Positions 51,701 to 62,137 of a stretch of 64,000 bases of DNA are shown here, piece after piece. Below the pieces are notes generated by a model. It had not been told where the DNA came from and did not search any database. It was given only the letters and a program-made list of their open reading frames with translations. The translations under genes were made by a program, and so were the position numbers. The stretch covers positions 1 to 64,000 of the forward strand of contig JAODUO010001645.1 in assembly GCA_025642075.2 (NCBI GenBank), written 5' to 3'. Position 1 is the first letter of the stretch, and every line of letters begins with the position of its first letter. This DNA comes from Ridgeia piscesae (taxonomy: Eukaryota; Annelida; Polychaeta; Sabellida; Siboglinidae).

Positions 51701-54111
51701 TACAATTAGATATATATTTTCAGGGTTTTTAAATGAATACAAACACGAAATTGTTCATGAGAACATGTTTCATGCAAATGCCCACTAACACAAACATGTC
51801 TGCTACGTAGCCTTTCTTAACCAACATAACTATTTTTAAAGTAATAAAATACATACGCCAATATAAAACAAGTTTTTCAATTCTTAAACATTCACATTTA
51901 CATGCACAATATGGGTGCATGTCCACACATTCAAACACTTGTACCTTAAATGTTTATCCTAAAATGTGATGTTTTCATTCACTGCAATAAACTATGAACA
52001 TCACCTGGCAACAACATGCTACATACTGCATAACACAAGTTTTAAGATACAACCTCAGCTTTTTAACTAAAAAACGATAAGTATACAACTTATTATTTAT
52101 TTATTTACATATTTAATTACTTACCTATTTTAGTCACCGTAGTGGTCGAGATATGGAGTGGCACAAGTGAAACAGACGTGATTTAGTTAATCACGTCAGC
52201 AACACGATGGTGCAAATAATATAAGAATTTTTGGCTGGTAACACTAGCACCACCTACTGGCTATTTAACCCACCCTTCGCTAGTTCGCTTGCGGAGGATA
52301 CTTGGCCGTGGAGAAGCTGTTGGTGTGGTCACAGCAGTTGAGCTTAGTTGTGACGGAAGATGTGCTTCGCTTGGCGCCCCCTGGCTCACACTGGGCACAC
52401 TACTCATCGCCCCGATCGTGATGGTGTGCGCAGATACTGCCGACTTGCTGACCACAGCGCCCCCTATGTCAGCGAAGGAACGGGGTGCTGCCCAGGCAGA
52501 GAACAATGTTTTATATCCAAGATAAAATTACATCCACTTGTTTTATTTTCATTCATATACATTTATTTCAAAGACCTCAAAATACCATAGATGAGGCTCA
52601 ATAACAACAGTTAAATGACTAAGATTTTTCACAACTTCTTCTGCAAGTACGTAGTCATAAAGCAATGAAACCAAATGTAAACACTGCTAGACATCACTGG
52701 TTGCTATGGCGATGACCTACCTTCTGTGCCAATGGGAGTGTAGCGGGCATGTACGGCAAGTGCCGGCTGTCTGGGGTCAAGGGTCACCATCATAGGGTTG
52801 ATTCTAACTGCCTGGCTTGGTGTTCCAGCCATGCTCACGTGTGCTGCCCCCTGGAGTGTTCCGGCTAAACTGACAGCTGGATTGGGCACTGAAAGTGACA
52901 TATGACAAGGGGTATTGTAAAATTGGTCAGAAGTTCCTCATTAAGTGGTGATACTAAATTTACTTTTCTCTGAACGTTACTATTTGCCCAATACATCCCA
53001 ACACATTCTTGAGCAGTTATGTAGCCTTCTGTAATAGAAAAACAGGATACTTGTTTGGTATTGGTGGTAACAAAGTCACACTATGATAAATGGCACTGTT
53101 ATTTATGATAACAGAAGTATATCAATTGGCTTTCCTGCGATGTCTATAATTTTTCTAGCACCATCAGAAGTTAAGTCATGCAATAGTCAGTACGTGAATT
53201 GATTTGAAGTTGTTCAATAATAGTTTGTCTAGACTTTTTATGACTGGAAATGTTGATTTTTGTGAGTTGATAACTGAGCGACATATCATCAAAATGGAAC
53301 CTACATGACCACTAGGGGGCGCTGGTACGCAACTCATGCCCGTGACATTATCGCGCTCTTTTCTTTTTTCAGTTCACCTTTAAATTGTTTTAGACTCCAC
53401 CTGTTATTAATATAAAGTATATCTACGTGTGTTAACACATGTTGGATGTAACAAACGAATGTGGCCTAACAAGGTAACGGGATGCTGGCGGTTGACGGCA
53501 CGAAAACAGAGTTGTGTAACGGCGCCACCTGGTTTAATAGTTCTACAGGTTCCCCATTAAAGTTGGATGATGCTAAAAACGTCCTAAACAATTATCACAG
53601 TTTTGACACAGAATCTCTGTTCATTATAGTACCACAGCAGAATTTACCGTAGATCATCTTTCACTTAACATCTTTCGACTGAACAGCGAATGTCCTCAGG
53701 TGACCTAAATTCAAAGGTTTTACAGGTTTTTGTGACTTCTGTGTGAACTTTGCACTCACCCAGGCCTGGCCTCAACGCCGTGGCGGAGGGAAGCGAAAAT
53801 GGATGAGTATGCGGTGCTGCCACCTGGGAGTACATCAGGTTGGGGTAGGTGCCGTAGTACGTGCCATACTCTGGTGGGATGGTGTATGGAAGCTGCGATG
53901 TGAAGTTTGCCCTAAAGAACAGAGCAATGATGGAGATGGAGCAATGTAACAACACTGATATATACTGATACATATATATATATATAATTATATATATAAT
54001 TATATATATATACATATATCACAGAAATTTCTATAAAGATGTTTTGAAGAAATTTAAAGTTGTAACTTTTGAACACACCAATACGTTGTTTCACATACAA
54101 TTTCAATATAA

Positions 54112-54166
<55 letters not shown>

Positions 54167-54314
54167 GTTGCGAAATAAGGCCGGTCGGATCGTCCGGGTC
54201 GAGTATTTTAGAGTTTGGACTAGTACGAGCAGTGCTTTTAAATAGTAAAAACATATGCAGGACTAGTTGTCTATAATGACGGACTACCAGCTAGCTAGAA
54301 TCGTGCACCCTGTA

Positions 54315-54365
<51 letters not shown>

Positions 54366-57300
54366 ATTTATCTATATGTATATTACATATATATATATAT
54401 ATATATGGTGTGGTGTGTAAACACAGGTCTGTGTGATGCGTCTAGTGCTGTAGTGTAGTGGGTAGTGTATAGTTCTGATTCATGTCGTTTTCAGCTACAG
54501 ACGCCCGATAGCTCTTTGGAGTGAAAAAGTGAGCCGAGTGCGTAAGTCTGCCCTGCTGGTACCTAGCCTCTCCACAGACAAGACTCCCGCGCTACCTGCT
54601 GGTGGGACACTGCGGATACTGGGCACCTCGCTGCCGTTATATCAGTGACCTCCATCTTCAGAATGTACACATCTTGAATCTAAATAATATCTGTAGACGT
54701 AGAAGTCAGATGTCCCGTTTGTACCCACCAATACAGTGTTCTGGCGCCCGTTTCTCTCAAGTTGTTACGAGCTCATAAACCCGATTTTGCACCTTAAAAT
54801 AAATGTTGATCCTTGACAATGATCTAGAATACCCGAAAATGGTGAACACTACAAAGTGCCAGCGGGACATTGTCGCTGGTGTGTCATGGAAATGGTGTCC
54901 TCGGTAAAACGGCAACAGATATTTGCATTTTGAAAAACTCCTTTAATTTAACAATGGTTTTTGTTTAAGGATGAATTTTCCTAAAGAGCCTGTTGTCTTA
55001 GTGAAACGGTCCCCTCACCCATATGTATTAACTGACACTGAGACTGCTACTGACCTTGGCAGAGACTGTGACTGGACATCAGCTTGACCAGTGGTCAGAC
55101 TGAGAGTTGCGGCTACTGACACACCGGGAAGTCGGTGTGTGGCATGTGACAGGAAGATGCTGCCACCTGGTGGGTGTTGCTGTGGCAACATCTGTGGCAT
55201 AGGTGCTGGAGCGGTTGCTGGGGTGACGGCCTCGCGGGCTGAAGCGCCCTCTGCTGGCAGTGGTTGTGAGGTCACGGTCGTGAGTTGTCGCTGCGGCGGA
55301 ACCTTGGCTGTTGATGGGTCAGAGTTGAGAGGTCAAAGTTGATGGAAGAAACAGCAATGCAGTAATGTCAAAAGTGCCTGTATATATAATTTTTTTGTCT
55401 TTGAAAATGGTAACTAGGTGTCTCTACATTAAACTCTTTTGCTCCTGTTAACTTTCATGTTTCTGTTCTGTTCTGTTCCGTTCTGTTCCGTTCCGTTCCG
55501 TTCCGTTCCGTTCCTCGCCTTCCGTTCCGTTCCGTTCCGTTCCGTTCCGTTCCGTTCCGTTCCGTTCCGTTCCGTCCGTCCGCTCTCCGTCCGTCCGCTC
55601 CGCCTCCGTCCGTTCCGTCCGTTCCTGTCCTTCTTTCTTCGTCTTCCGATGCGTACTCCGTCCGTCTCCGTCTTCCTTCGCTCCGTTCCTCTTCTGTTCG
55701 TCCGTCCGTCTGTCGTCCGTCGACCGGTCGCCTCGTCCGTCCGTCCGTCCGTCCGTCCGTCCGTCCGTCCGTCCGTCCGTCCATCACGCTGTCTGTATGT
55801 CTATCTATCCAAATCACTGTCAGTTTTGCTAACATTCTCCAAACAGCGATCCACCGAGCCGACTGGGATGGTTCATAGAGTAAGACCGTTTTCTAAATTC
55901 TTCCGGGAAGTTGGAAAACTTGGTCACTCAATATTTATAACATATCAAAATGCTACATGTGGATGTCCTATCGACAGAATGGATGTTTTATCCATAGAAT
56001 GTCGTTTTTCTACATCACTATAAAGATAATTATGCCACCTACAACTATGTCAGTAGATGATGGAAAACTCTGTATACTTTTTAAATTATAGGAGTTTGAA
56101 AATCATGACTGCTTAACCCAGACATAAGTTTTGCATTCCAAGCATATTAAGATATGATCTATTTCTGGGACATGCCGAAACAATGTAACGCAATTTTCAA
56201 ATGTACCGTATTCGTGTGGGTGAATGTCTTTTTCTCCGAGCATCACCGAATAACTCATATATGATAAAACAGTTACTCACCCACAGGTATTGTGGTTACC
56301 GTGGTAACAGGCGCAGTGGTTGCTAGGGACAACACTGGTGGCCCATGGCTACTGGGAATGGTGACGACTGATGTAGGTGCTAAAAATAACATAACTAAAT
56401 TGTTAATATTCCAGATAATTGATTGTTGAGTATTCAGCGTTCATAATATATATATGATGTTCCTATTGATAAAATAAGTCTATTATCGTCAGCTTTATTT
56501 GCATATTGCGATCGTCATGGGCTATATCCAACAAAATACTTCACAAATATTATGAAAACAATATATTAAAGTAAGTTGTTACTTAGTAAATTGCCATCAG
56601 TAAAATATTATGTCATCCGCCATTACTGCATTATATTTTTTTGGCAATCAGTTAGAAAAAAATGCACAAATCTACAAAAATTCAACAATCCATGATTAGT
56701 CTATTACAATGCTAACGATCAGCCTTCAAGGTGAGATATAACATGTGCCTCCACATAGCAGATAATTGTGCGTAAAAACAGATGAAATGGTTCAAAGGTA
56801 CAATTTTAGAGCAGATGATGTGTTTATTTCACAATTTACTGTCACTGATCACAACTAGACACGTGCCTGTTTTAATCGTCTGTGCCGCAGCTGCTACAGA
56901 CACATTTGCTGGTGCCGTGGTTGCCATGGTAATACGGGTTGTCAGAACTTTCTGGGAGAGCCTCGGCATCGGCTGGGTGAGATTCAGGGCTGTCGCTGGG
57001 CCTGGGAAAGCAATTTAGGGAACATCTCAATTTCAGTTTCAATGAAACTTGCATTACAAAGTTGAGTTGAAAGCAGTGGCCTGAGACGTCAGGCCAGTCT
57101 ATCTTACTGGTGGCATCAAAGTCTACATGACAGACCAGGTGATTGAGACGTCAGGCCAGTCTATCTTACTGGTGGCATCAAAGTCTACATGACAGACCAG
57201 GTGATTGAGACGTCAGGCCAGTCTATCTTACTGGTGGCATCAAAGTCTACATGACAGACCAGGTGATTGAGACGTCAGGCCAGTCTATCTTACTGGTGGC

Positions 57301-60300
57301 ATCAAAGTCTACATGACAGACCAGGTGATTGAGACGTCAGGCCAGTCTATCTTACTGGTGGCATCAAAGTCTACACGACAGACCAGGTGATTGAGACGTC
57401 AGGCCAGTCTGTCTTACAGGTGGCATCAAAGTCTACACGACAGACCAGGTGATTGAGACGTCAGGCCAGTCTGTCTTACTGGTGGCATCAAAGTCTACAC
57501 GACAGACCAGGTGATTGAGACGTCAGGCCAGTCTGTCTTACTGGTGGCATCAAAGTCTACACGACAGACCAGGTGATTGAGACGTCAGGCCAGTCTGTCT
57601 TACTGGTGGCATCAAAGTCTACACGACAGACCAGGTGATTGAGACGTCAGGCCTGTCTGTCTTACTGGTGGCATCAAAGTCTACACGACAGACCAGGTGA
57701 TTGAGACGTCAGGTCAGTCTGTCTTACTGGTGGCATCAAAGTCTACACGACAGACCAGGTGATTGAGACGTCAGGCCAGTCTGTCTTACTGGTGGCATCA
57801 AAGTCTACAAGACAGACCAGGTGATTGAGACGTCAGGCCTGTCTGTCTTACTGGTGGCATCAAAGTCTACAAGACAGACCAGGTGATTGAGACGTCAGGT
57901 CAGTCTGTCTTACTGGTGGCATCAAAGTCTACAAGACAGACCAGGTGATTGAGACATCAGGCCTGTCTGTCTTACTGGTGGCATCAAAGTCTACACGACA
58001 GACCAGGTGATTGAGACGTCAGGTCAGTCTGTCTTACTGGTGGCATCAAAGTCTACAAGACAGACCAGGTGATTGAGACATCAGGCCTGTCTGTCTTACT
58101 GGTGGCATCAAAGTCTACACGACAGACCAGGTGATTGAGACGTCAGGTCAGTCTGTCTTACTGGTGGCATCAAAGTCTACACGACAGACCAGGTGATTGA
58201 GACGTCAGGCCAGTCTGTCTTACAGGTGGCATCAAAGTCTACAAGACACACCAGGTGATTGAGACGTCAGGCAAGTCTGTCTTACAGGTGGCATCAAAGT
58301 CTACAAGACACACCAGGTGATTGAGACGTCAGGCCAGTCTGTCTTACTGGTGGCATCAAAGTCTACAAGACAGACCAGGTGATTGAGACGTCAGGCCAGT
58401 CTGTCTTACTGGTGGCATCAAAGTCTACAAGACAGACCAGGTGATTGAGACGTCAGGCCAGTCTGTCTTACTGGTGGCATCAAAGTCTACAAGACAGACC
58501 AGGTGATTGAGACGTCAGGCCTGTCTGTCTTACTGGTGGCATCAAAGTCTACACGACAGACCAGGTGATTGAGACGTCAGGCCTGTCTGTCTTACTGGTG
58601 GCATCAAAGTCTACACGACAGACCAGGTGATTGAGACGTCAGGCCTGTCTGTCTTACTGGTGGCATCAAAGTCTACAAGACAGACCAGGTGATTGAGACG
58701 TCAGGCCTGTCTGTCTTACTGGTGGCATCAAAGTCTACACGACAGACCAGGTGATTTAGACGTCAGGCCAGTCTGTCTTACTGGTGGCATCAAAGTCTAC
58801 AAGACAGACCAGGTGATTGAGACGTCAGGCCTGTCTGTCTTACTGGTGGCATCAAAGTCTACAAGACAGACCAGGTGATTGAGACGTCAGGCCAGTCTGT
58901 CTTACAGGTGGCATCAATGTCTACACGACAGACCAGGTGATTGAGACGTCAGGCCAGTCTGTCTTACTGGTGGCATCAAAGTCTACAAGACAGACCAGGT
59001 GATTGAGACGTCAGGCCAGTCTGTCTTACTGGTGGCATCAAAGTCTACAAGACAGACCAGGTGATTGAGACGTCAGGCCAGTCTGTCTTACTGGTGGCAT
59101 CAAAGTCTACAAGACAGACCAGGTGATTGAGACGTCAGGCCAGTCTGTCTTACAGGTGGCATCAAAGTCTACAAGACACACCAGGTGATTGAGACGTCAG
59201 GCAAGTCTGTCTTACAGGTGGCATCAAAGTCTACAAGACAGACCAGGTGATTGAGACGTCAGGCCAGTCTGTCTTACAGGTGGCATCAAAGTCTACAAGA
59301 CACACCAGGTGATTGAGACGTCAGGCAAGTCTGTCTTACAGGTGGCATCAAAGTCTACAAGACACACCAGGTGATTGAGACGTCAGGCCAGTCTGTCTTA
59401 CTGGTGGCATCAAAGTCTACAAGACACACCAGGTGATTGAGACGTCAGACCAGTCTGTCTTACTGGTGGCATCAAAGTCTACACGACAGACCAGGTGATT
59501 GAGACGTCAGGCCAGTCTGTCTTACTGGTGGCATCAAAGTCTACAAGACAGACCAGGTGATTGAGACGTCAGGCCTGTCTGTCTTACTGGTGGCATCAAA
59601 GTCTACAAGACAGACCAGGTGATTGAGACGTCAGGCCAGTCTGTCTTACTGGTGGCATCAATGTCTACATGACAGACCAGGTGATTGAGACGTCAGGCCA
59701 GTCTGTCTTACTGGTGGCATCAAAGTCTACAAGACAGACCAGGTGATTGAGACGTCAGGCCAGTCTGTCTTACTGGTGGCATCAAAGTCTACAAGACAGA
59801 CCAGGTGATTGAGATGTCAGGCCAGTCTGTCTTACTGGTGGCATCAAAGTCTACAAGACAGACCAGGTGATTGAGACGTCAGGCCAGTCTGTCTTACAGG
59901 TGGCATCAAAGTCTACACGACAGACCAGGTGATTGAGACGTCAGGCCAGTCTGTCTTACTGGTGGCATCAAAGTCTACAAGACAGACCAGGTGATTGAGA
60001 CGTCAGGCCAGTCTGTCTTACTGGTGGCATCAAAGTCTACAAGACAGACCAGGTGATTGAGACGTCAGGCCAGTCTGTCTTACAGGTGGCATCAAAGTCT
60101 ACACGACAGACCAGGTGATTGAGACGTCAGGCCAGTCTGTCTTACTGGTGGCATCAAAGTCTACACGACAGACCAGGTGATTGAGACGTCAGGCAAGTCT
60201 GTCTTACTGGTGGCATCAAAGTCTACATGACACACCAGGTGATTGAGACGTCAGGCCAGTCTGTCTTACTGGTGGCATCAAAGTCTACACGACAGACCAG

Positions 60301-61909
60301 GTGATTGAGACGTCAGGCCAGTCTGTCTTACTGGTGGCATCAAAGTCTACACGACAGACCAGGTGATTGAGACGTCAGACAAGTCTGTCTTACTGGTGGC
60401 ATCAAAGTCTACAAGACAGACCAGGTGATTGAGACGTCAGGCCAGTCTGTCTTACTGGTGGCATCAAAGTCTACATGAGAGACCAGGTGATTGAGACGTC
60501 AGGCCAGTCTGTCTTACAGGTGGCATCAAAGTCTACACGACAGACCAGGTGATTGAGACGTCAGACCAGTCTGTCTTACTGGTGGCATCAAAGTCTACAA
60601 GACAGACCAGGTGATTGAGACGTCAGACCAGTCTGTCTTACTGGTGGCATCAAAGTCTACACGACAGACCAGGTGATTGAGACGTCAGACAAGTCTGTCT
60701 TACTGGTGGCATCAAAGTCTACAAGACAGACCAGGTGATTGAGACGTCAGACAAGTCTATCTTACTGGTGGCATCAAAGTCTACAAGACAGACCAGGTGA
60801 TTGAGACGTCAGGCCAGTCTGTCTTACTGGTGGCATCAAAGTCTACATGACAGACCAGGTGATTGAGACGTCAGACAAGTCTATCTTACTGGTGGCATCA
60901 AAGTCTACAAGACAGACCAGGTGATTGAGACGTCAGGCCAGTCTGTCTTACTGGTGGCATCAAAGTCTACATGAGAGACCAGGTGATTGAGACGTCAGGC
61001 AAGTCTGTCTTACTAGTGGCATCAAAGTCTACAAGACAGACCAGGTGATTGAGACGTCAGGCCAGTCTGTCTTACTGGTGGCATCAAAGTCTACAAGACA
61101 GACCAGGTGATTGAGACGTCAGACAAATATGTCTTACTGGTGACAATCTTACTGACTGAGACGTCAGATCAGTGTCAGACACAACAGGGACCACCATAGA
61201 AAATATGTCATATTCTATAACACATATAGCAAATCTACCCCATGGATTATGGACCCGGGATACATTTTCTATGAGAGATCCGTATTATATAATACATGTA
61301 GAATATGGACCCCCATTGCCCCATAGAAAATTGACCCAGGTCCATTTTCTATGGGGTCTACATTCTATGTCACAATAGAAAATAAACCACTATAGATTAA
61401 GCATCCAGGATCCATTTGTTATGGTGCCCATATTCTATGATACAAATAGTATATGGACCTCTTAGAATATGGACCCCACTAGGTCAAAATTCTATGGGGC
61501 GGTCCATGTTCTATTAGTGTTTTATCCTAAACAATAATTCAGAATATACGAAAACCGTCAACACCACGACGCACCAGACGTACAGTGTCACTAGTGTGTC
61601 ATCGAAATATCCTCTGCAATAAGGCAATGGATATTTTTGTTTTGAAAACTCATTTAATTTAACAACAGATTTTGATTAGTGATGAACTTACGTAAGAGTT
61701 CTTTATCTCAGTGACACAGTCACCTGGTCACCAGTAATGATGGTGGGGTGACACCAGTGACCCTACAAGATAAGAAAATGCACCCTCACCTGACTTTGAG
61801 ACGACAGTCGCCCCAGAGGTGGTGACAAGGAGGGCGGGGGGTGTGGTGGTCATAATGATCTTCTGGTAGCGTGGGAACAACTGACCCAGGATCTGCTGCT
61901 GACCCGCAA
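45627..61909 (-). CDS. SAP130: SAP130, 3' part of gene (15 exons, C-terminal 716 residues)
   Basis: Subunit of the nuclear Sin3A/HDAC corepressor. Exons (5' to 3'): 61909-61790, 57001-56867, 56379-56281, 55307-55019, 53911-53760, 52888-52721, 52487-52274, 51601-51485, 50478-50354, 49897-49795, 49318-49206, 48712-48569, 47827-47724, 46611-46492, 45776-45627. All phases join, giving 2,153 coding bases from mid-codon to TAA. Diagnostic SAP130 segments in order are ASPRPSILRK, EIKIKQEPMD, SPRKKPRKQ, NSTDEDE, YVDEEGVRWV and the C-terminal SEARTTMLRLLDHKPRI block, as in the vertebrate protein. The N-terminal half is Ala/Pro/Thr-rich and low in complexity. Vertebrate SAP130 is about 1,050 residues, so roughly the first third is upstream. 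The family C-terminal domain (SAP130_C) mediates corepressor assembly (established). One intron appears to be GC-AG. Confidence 0.9.
45957..46180. repeat. (GA)n and (GGGA)n microsatellite in a SAP130 intron
   Basis: A GAGAGA run, then about 30 GGGA tetramers with a few GAGG breaks, then degenerate GA/CAGA. It is a polypurine tract on the plus strand (polypyrimidine in the SAP130 transcript), capable of triplex formation in principle. Confidence 0.95.
46492..46611 (-). CDS. SAP130: SAP130 exon
   Basis: Acceptor TTATTTGCAG, donor GTGAGT. Forty whole codons form a charged helix ('DQEKDVLERLREV') and end 'DDIGMIHELTQ', which continues straight into the last exon. Confidence 0.92.
46915..47125 (+). 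repeat. Dispersed repeat E, diverged partial copy 3
   Basis: Shares 'ggaagtctgctgtc', 'attgtggttaacttggct' and 'attagtgccaa' phrases in order with 25734-25900. It lies inside a SAP130 intron. Confidence 0.55.
47724..47827 (-). CDS. SAP130: SAP130 exon
   Basis: Acceptor TTGCACCAG, donor GTACGC. It encodes 'ELANERKVYQKASGWKLYHM', matching the GWK...H segment of the family. Confidence 0.92.
48150..48492. repeat. (CACT)/(CA) and (ATGC)n/(ACGC)n microsatellites
   Basis: CACACTCACT-type compound repeats followed by nine or so ATGC units and then ACGC units, within a SAP130 intron about 80 bases from an exon. Confidence 0.95.
48569..48712 (-). CDS. SAP130: SAP130 exon, start of the conserved C-terminal domain
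   Basis: Acceptor ATGCTTACAG, donor GTACAT. It encodes 'YVDEEGVRWVRERKR' and 'LLDHYDCTWKSKLNHF', colinear with YIDEEGVRYV and LLRHY...W in vertebrates. Confidence 0.93.
49206..49318 (-). CDS. SAP130: SAP130 exon, acidic linker
   Basis: Acceptor TATGTGACAG, donor GTGTGT. It encodes an acidic NSTDEDE block followed by a lysine/glutamate-rich helix ('KRELEKVAEDVKQE'). Confidence 0.85.
49795..49897 (-). CDS. SAP130: SAP130 exon with basic SPRKKPRKQ motif
   Basis: Acceptor TCTCCTCCAG, donor GTAAGT. It encodes 'FSMLAAAAAGPKVEEASPRK' and continues into KPRKQLL. The basic cluster is a likely nuclear localisation signal and is conserved in vertebrate SAP130. Confidence 0.9.
50354..50478 (-). CDS. 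SAP130: SAP130 exon with sumoylation-type motif
   Basis: Acceptor TTTTTGACAG, donor GTACGC. A serine/threonine-rich part precedes 'EIKIKQEPMDVGEN'. The IKQE tetrapeptide fits the sumoylation consensus and corresponds to the vertebrate EIKVKEE...PMD segment. Confidence 0.88.
51485..51601 (-). CDS. SAP130: SAP130 exon
   Basis: Acceptor ATGACAACAG, donor GTAGGG. It encodes 'VPLVKKNLMGTSSPRES' and a proline-rich end ('LPPTTPPKPSIP'). Confidence 0.8.
52274..52487 (-). CDS. SAP130: SAP130 exon with conserved SPRPSILRK block
   Basis: Acceptor CCTGGGCAG, donor GTGGGT. It ends with 'TPTASPRPSILRKRTSEG', which closely matches the vertebrate SAP130 block at the same place and anchors the gene identification. 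Confidence 0.88.
52721..52888 (-). CDS. SAP130: SAP130 exon
   Basis: Acceptor TCACTTTCAG, donor GTAGGT. It encodes 'VRINPMMVTLDPRQPAL' and 'VHARYTPIGTE'. Confidence 0.85.
53309..53322 (+). promoter_or_regulatory. CTCF-type motif
   Basis: CCACTAGGGGGCGC matches the bilaterian CTCF core consensus at every position. It is in a SAP130 intron, forward orientation. Confidence 0.5.
53760..53911 (-). CDS. SAP130: SAP130 exon
   Basis: Acceptor TTCTTTAG, donor GTGAGT. It encodes an aromatic, tyrosine-rich stretch ('YTIPPEYGTYYGTYPNLMY') unlike the Thr/Ala-rich exons on each side. Confidence 0.85.
54120..54163. repeat. (AT)n microsatellite
   Basis: Pure TA run in a SAP130 intron; another irregular TA stretch lies at 53970-54020. 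Confidence 0.95.
54315..54406. repeat. (AT)n compound microsatellite
   Basis: Two TA runs separated by 'aatttatctatatgtatattac'-type sequence, in the same SAP130 intron. Confidence 0.9.
54797..55016. repeat. Intronic repeat F, copy 1
   Basis: Similar to 61527-61789: both contain a 'gtgtgtcat.gaaat' phrase, 'caa..gatattt', 'ttgaaaa.ctc.tttaattt' and a GATGAA...AAGAG end. Both lie immediately on the donor side of a SAP130 exon. Confidence 0.6.
55019..55307 (-). CDS. SAP130: SAP130 exon (largest)
   Basis: Acceptor CATCAACAG, donor GTGAGG. It encodes about 95 residues rich in A, P, Q and S ('PMPQMLPQQHPPGG', 'VSVSVNTYG'). Two full CTCF-consensus matches lie inside it on the minus strand. The intron downstream of this exon and that downstream of the 61790 exon are similar over about 220 bases. 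Confidence 0.8.
55160..55173 (-). promoter_or_regulatory. CTCF-type motif inside SAP130 exon
   Basis: The minus strand reads CCACCAGGTGGCAG, a full match to the CTCF core consensus. It overlaps codons, so protein constraint is an alternative explanation. Confidence 0.4.
55244..55257 (-). promoter_or_regulatory. CTCF-type motif inside SAP130 exon
   Basis: The minus strand reads CCAGCAGAGGGCGC, a full consensus match, 84 bases from the previous site and in the same orientation. Confidence 0.4.
55463..55785. repeat. (TTCCG)n and (TCCG)n arrays
   Basis: A pentamer array TTCCG (about 55485-55575) passes through mixed CCGTCCGCTC sequence to a tetramer array TCCG/CCGT (about 55735-55783). It is CpG-dense and in a SAP130 intron. 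Frames of 126-194 codons across it are repeat artefacts. Confidence 0.9.
56281..56379 (-). CDS. SAP130: SAP130 exon
   Basis: Acceptor ATTTTTAG, donor GTGAGT. 99 bases encode a T/V/P-rich segment ('TSVVTIPSSHGPPVLSL'). Confidence 0.8.
56867..57001 (-). CDS. SAP130: SAP130 exon with apparent GC donor
   Basis: Acceptor TTTCCCAG. It encodes 'TALNLTQPMPRLSQKVL' and an alanine-rich end. Its phase matches the next exon only if the donor is GC (AAACAG before GCACGT). The nearest GT donor, four bases on, would shift the frame. Confidence 0.7.
57083..61140. repeat. Minisatellite ms5, 62-bp unit, 65 copies, in a SAP130 intron
   Basis: Counting from GACGTC at 57085 to GACGTC at 61115 gives 4,030 bases, exactly 65 x 62, so no net length change occurred in any copy. 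The unit runs GACGTCAGGCCAGTCTGTCT, then TACTGGTGGCATCAAAGTCT, then ACAAGACAGACCAGGTGATT, then GA. Variants cluster: the first five copies share CTATCTT and ACATGAC. A decayed partial unit follows to about 61170. Each copy carries AGACGTCA, one base from the palindromic CRE octamer. It lies 81 bases from the acceptor of the 56867-57001 exon. Confidence 0.97.
61180..61510. repeat. TTCTATG/CATAGAA inverted-motif cluster
   Basis: Repeated CATAGAAAAT, TTTTCTATG and ATATGGACCC phrases in both orientations, giving many possible small hairpins such as 'ccccatagaaaa' against 'ttttctatgggg' at about 61319-61353. It is probably a palindromic MITE remnant or short satellite. Confidence 0.5.
61527..61789. 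repeat. Intronic repeat F, copy 2
   Basis: See the copy at 54797-55016. It is diverged with small indels and sits on the donor side of the first SAP130 exon in the window. Confidence 0.6.
61790..61909 (-). CDS. SAP130: SAP130 exon (first in window)
   Basis: Acceptor ATATACAG, donor GTGAGG. It begins with the last two bases of a codon and encodes 'AGQQQILGQLFPRYQKII' followed by a T/P/V-rich stretch, ending with one base of the next codon. The N-terminal exons needed to precede it were not found between 62 and 64 kb. Confidence 0.8.
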
Positions 61910-62024
61910 CTGTATATCAGATTATAAAAAGGAATAAAAGTTTATTCACCATTTTCAATGTACGTTTTATGTAAATTAAGAATGTGTTCTGCTTTCGAAT
62001 CACGACGTGTCTATGTACAATAAA

Positions 62025-62137
<113 letters not shown>

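Noticed and set aside
54470..54660. GC-rich segment as an extra SAP130 exon
   Set aside because: The flanking exons (53760-53911 and 55019-55307) already join in phase, and the segment has no matching acceptor/donor pair in a compatible phase.
55439..56023. 194-codon SVPFRSVPF frame and its opposite-strand GTERN frame
   Set aside because: Translations of (TTCCG)n and (TCCG)n arrays inside a SAP130 intron.
57083..61140. CRISPR-like array because of regular unit length
   Set aside because: There are no unique spacers: the whole 62-bp period is repeated, and the context is an animal intron.
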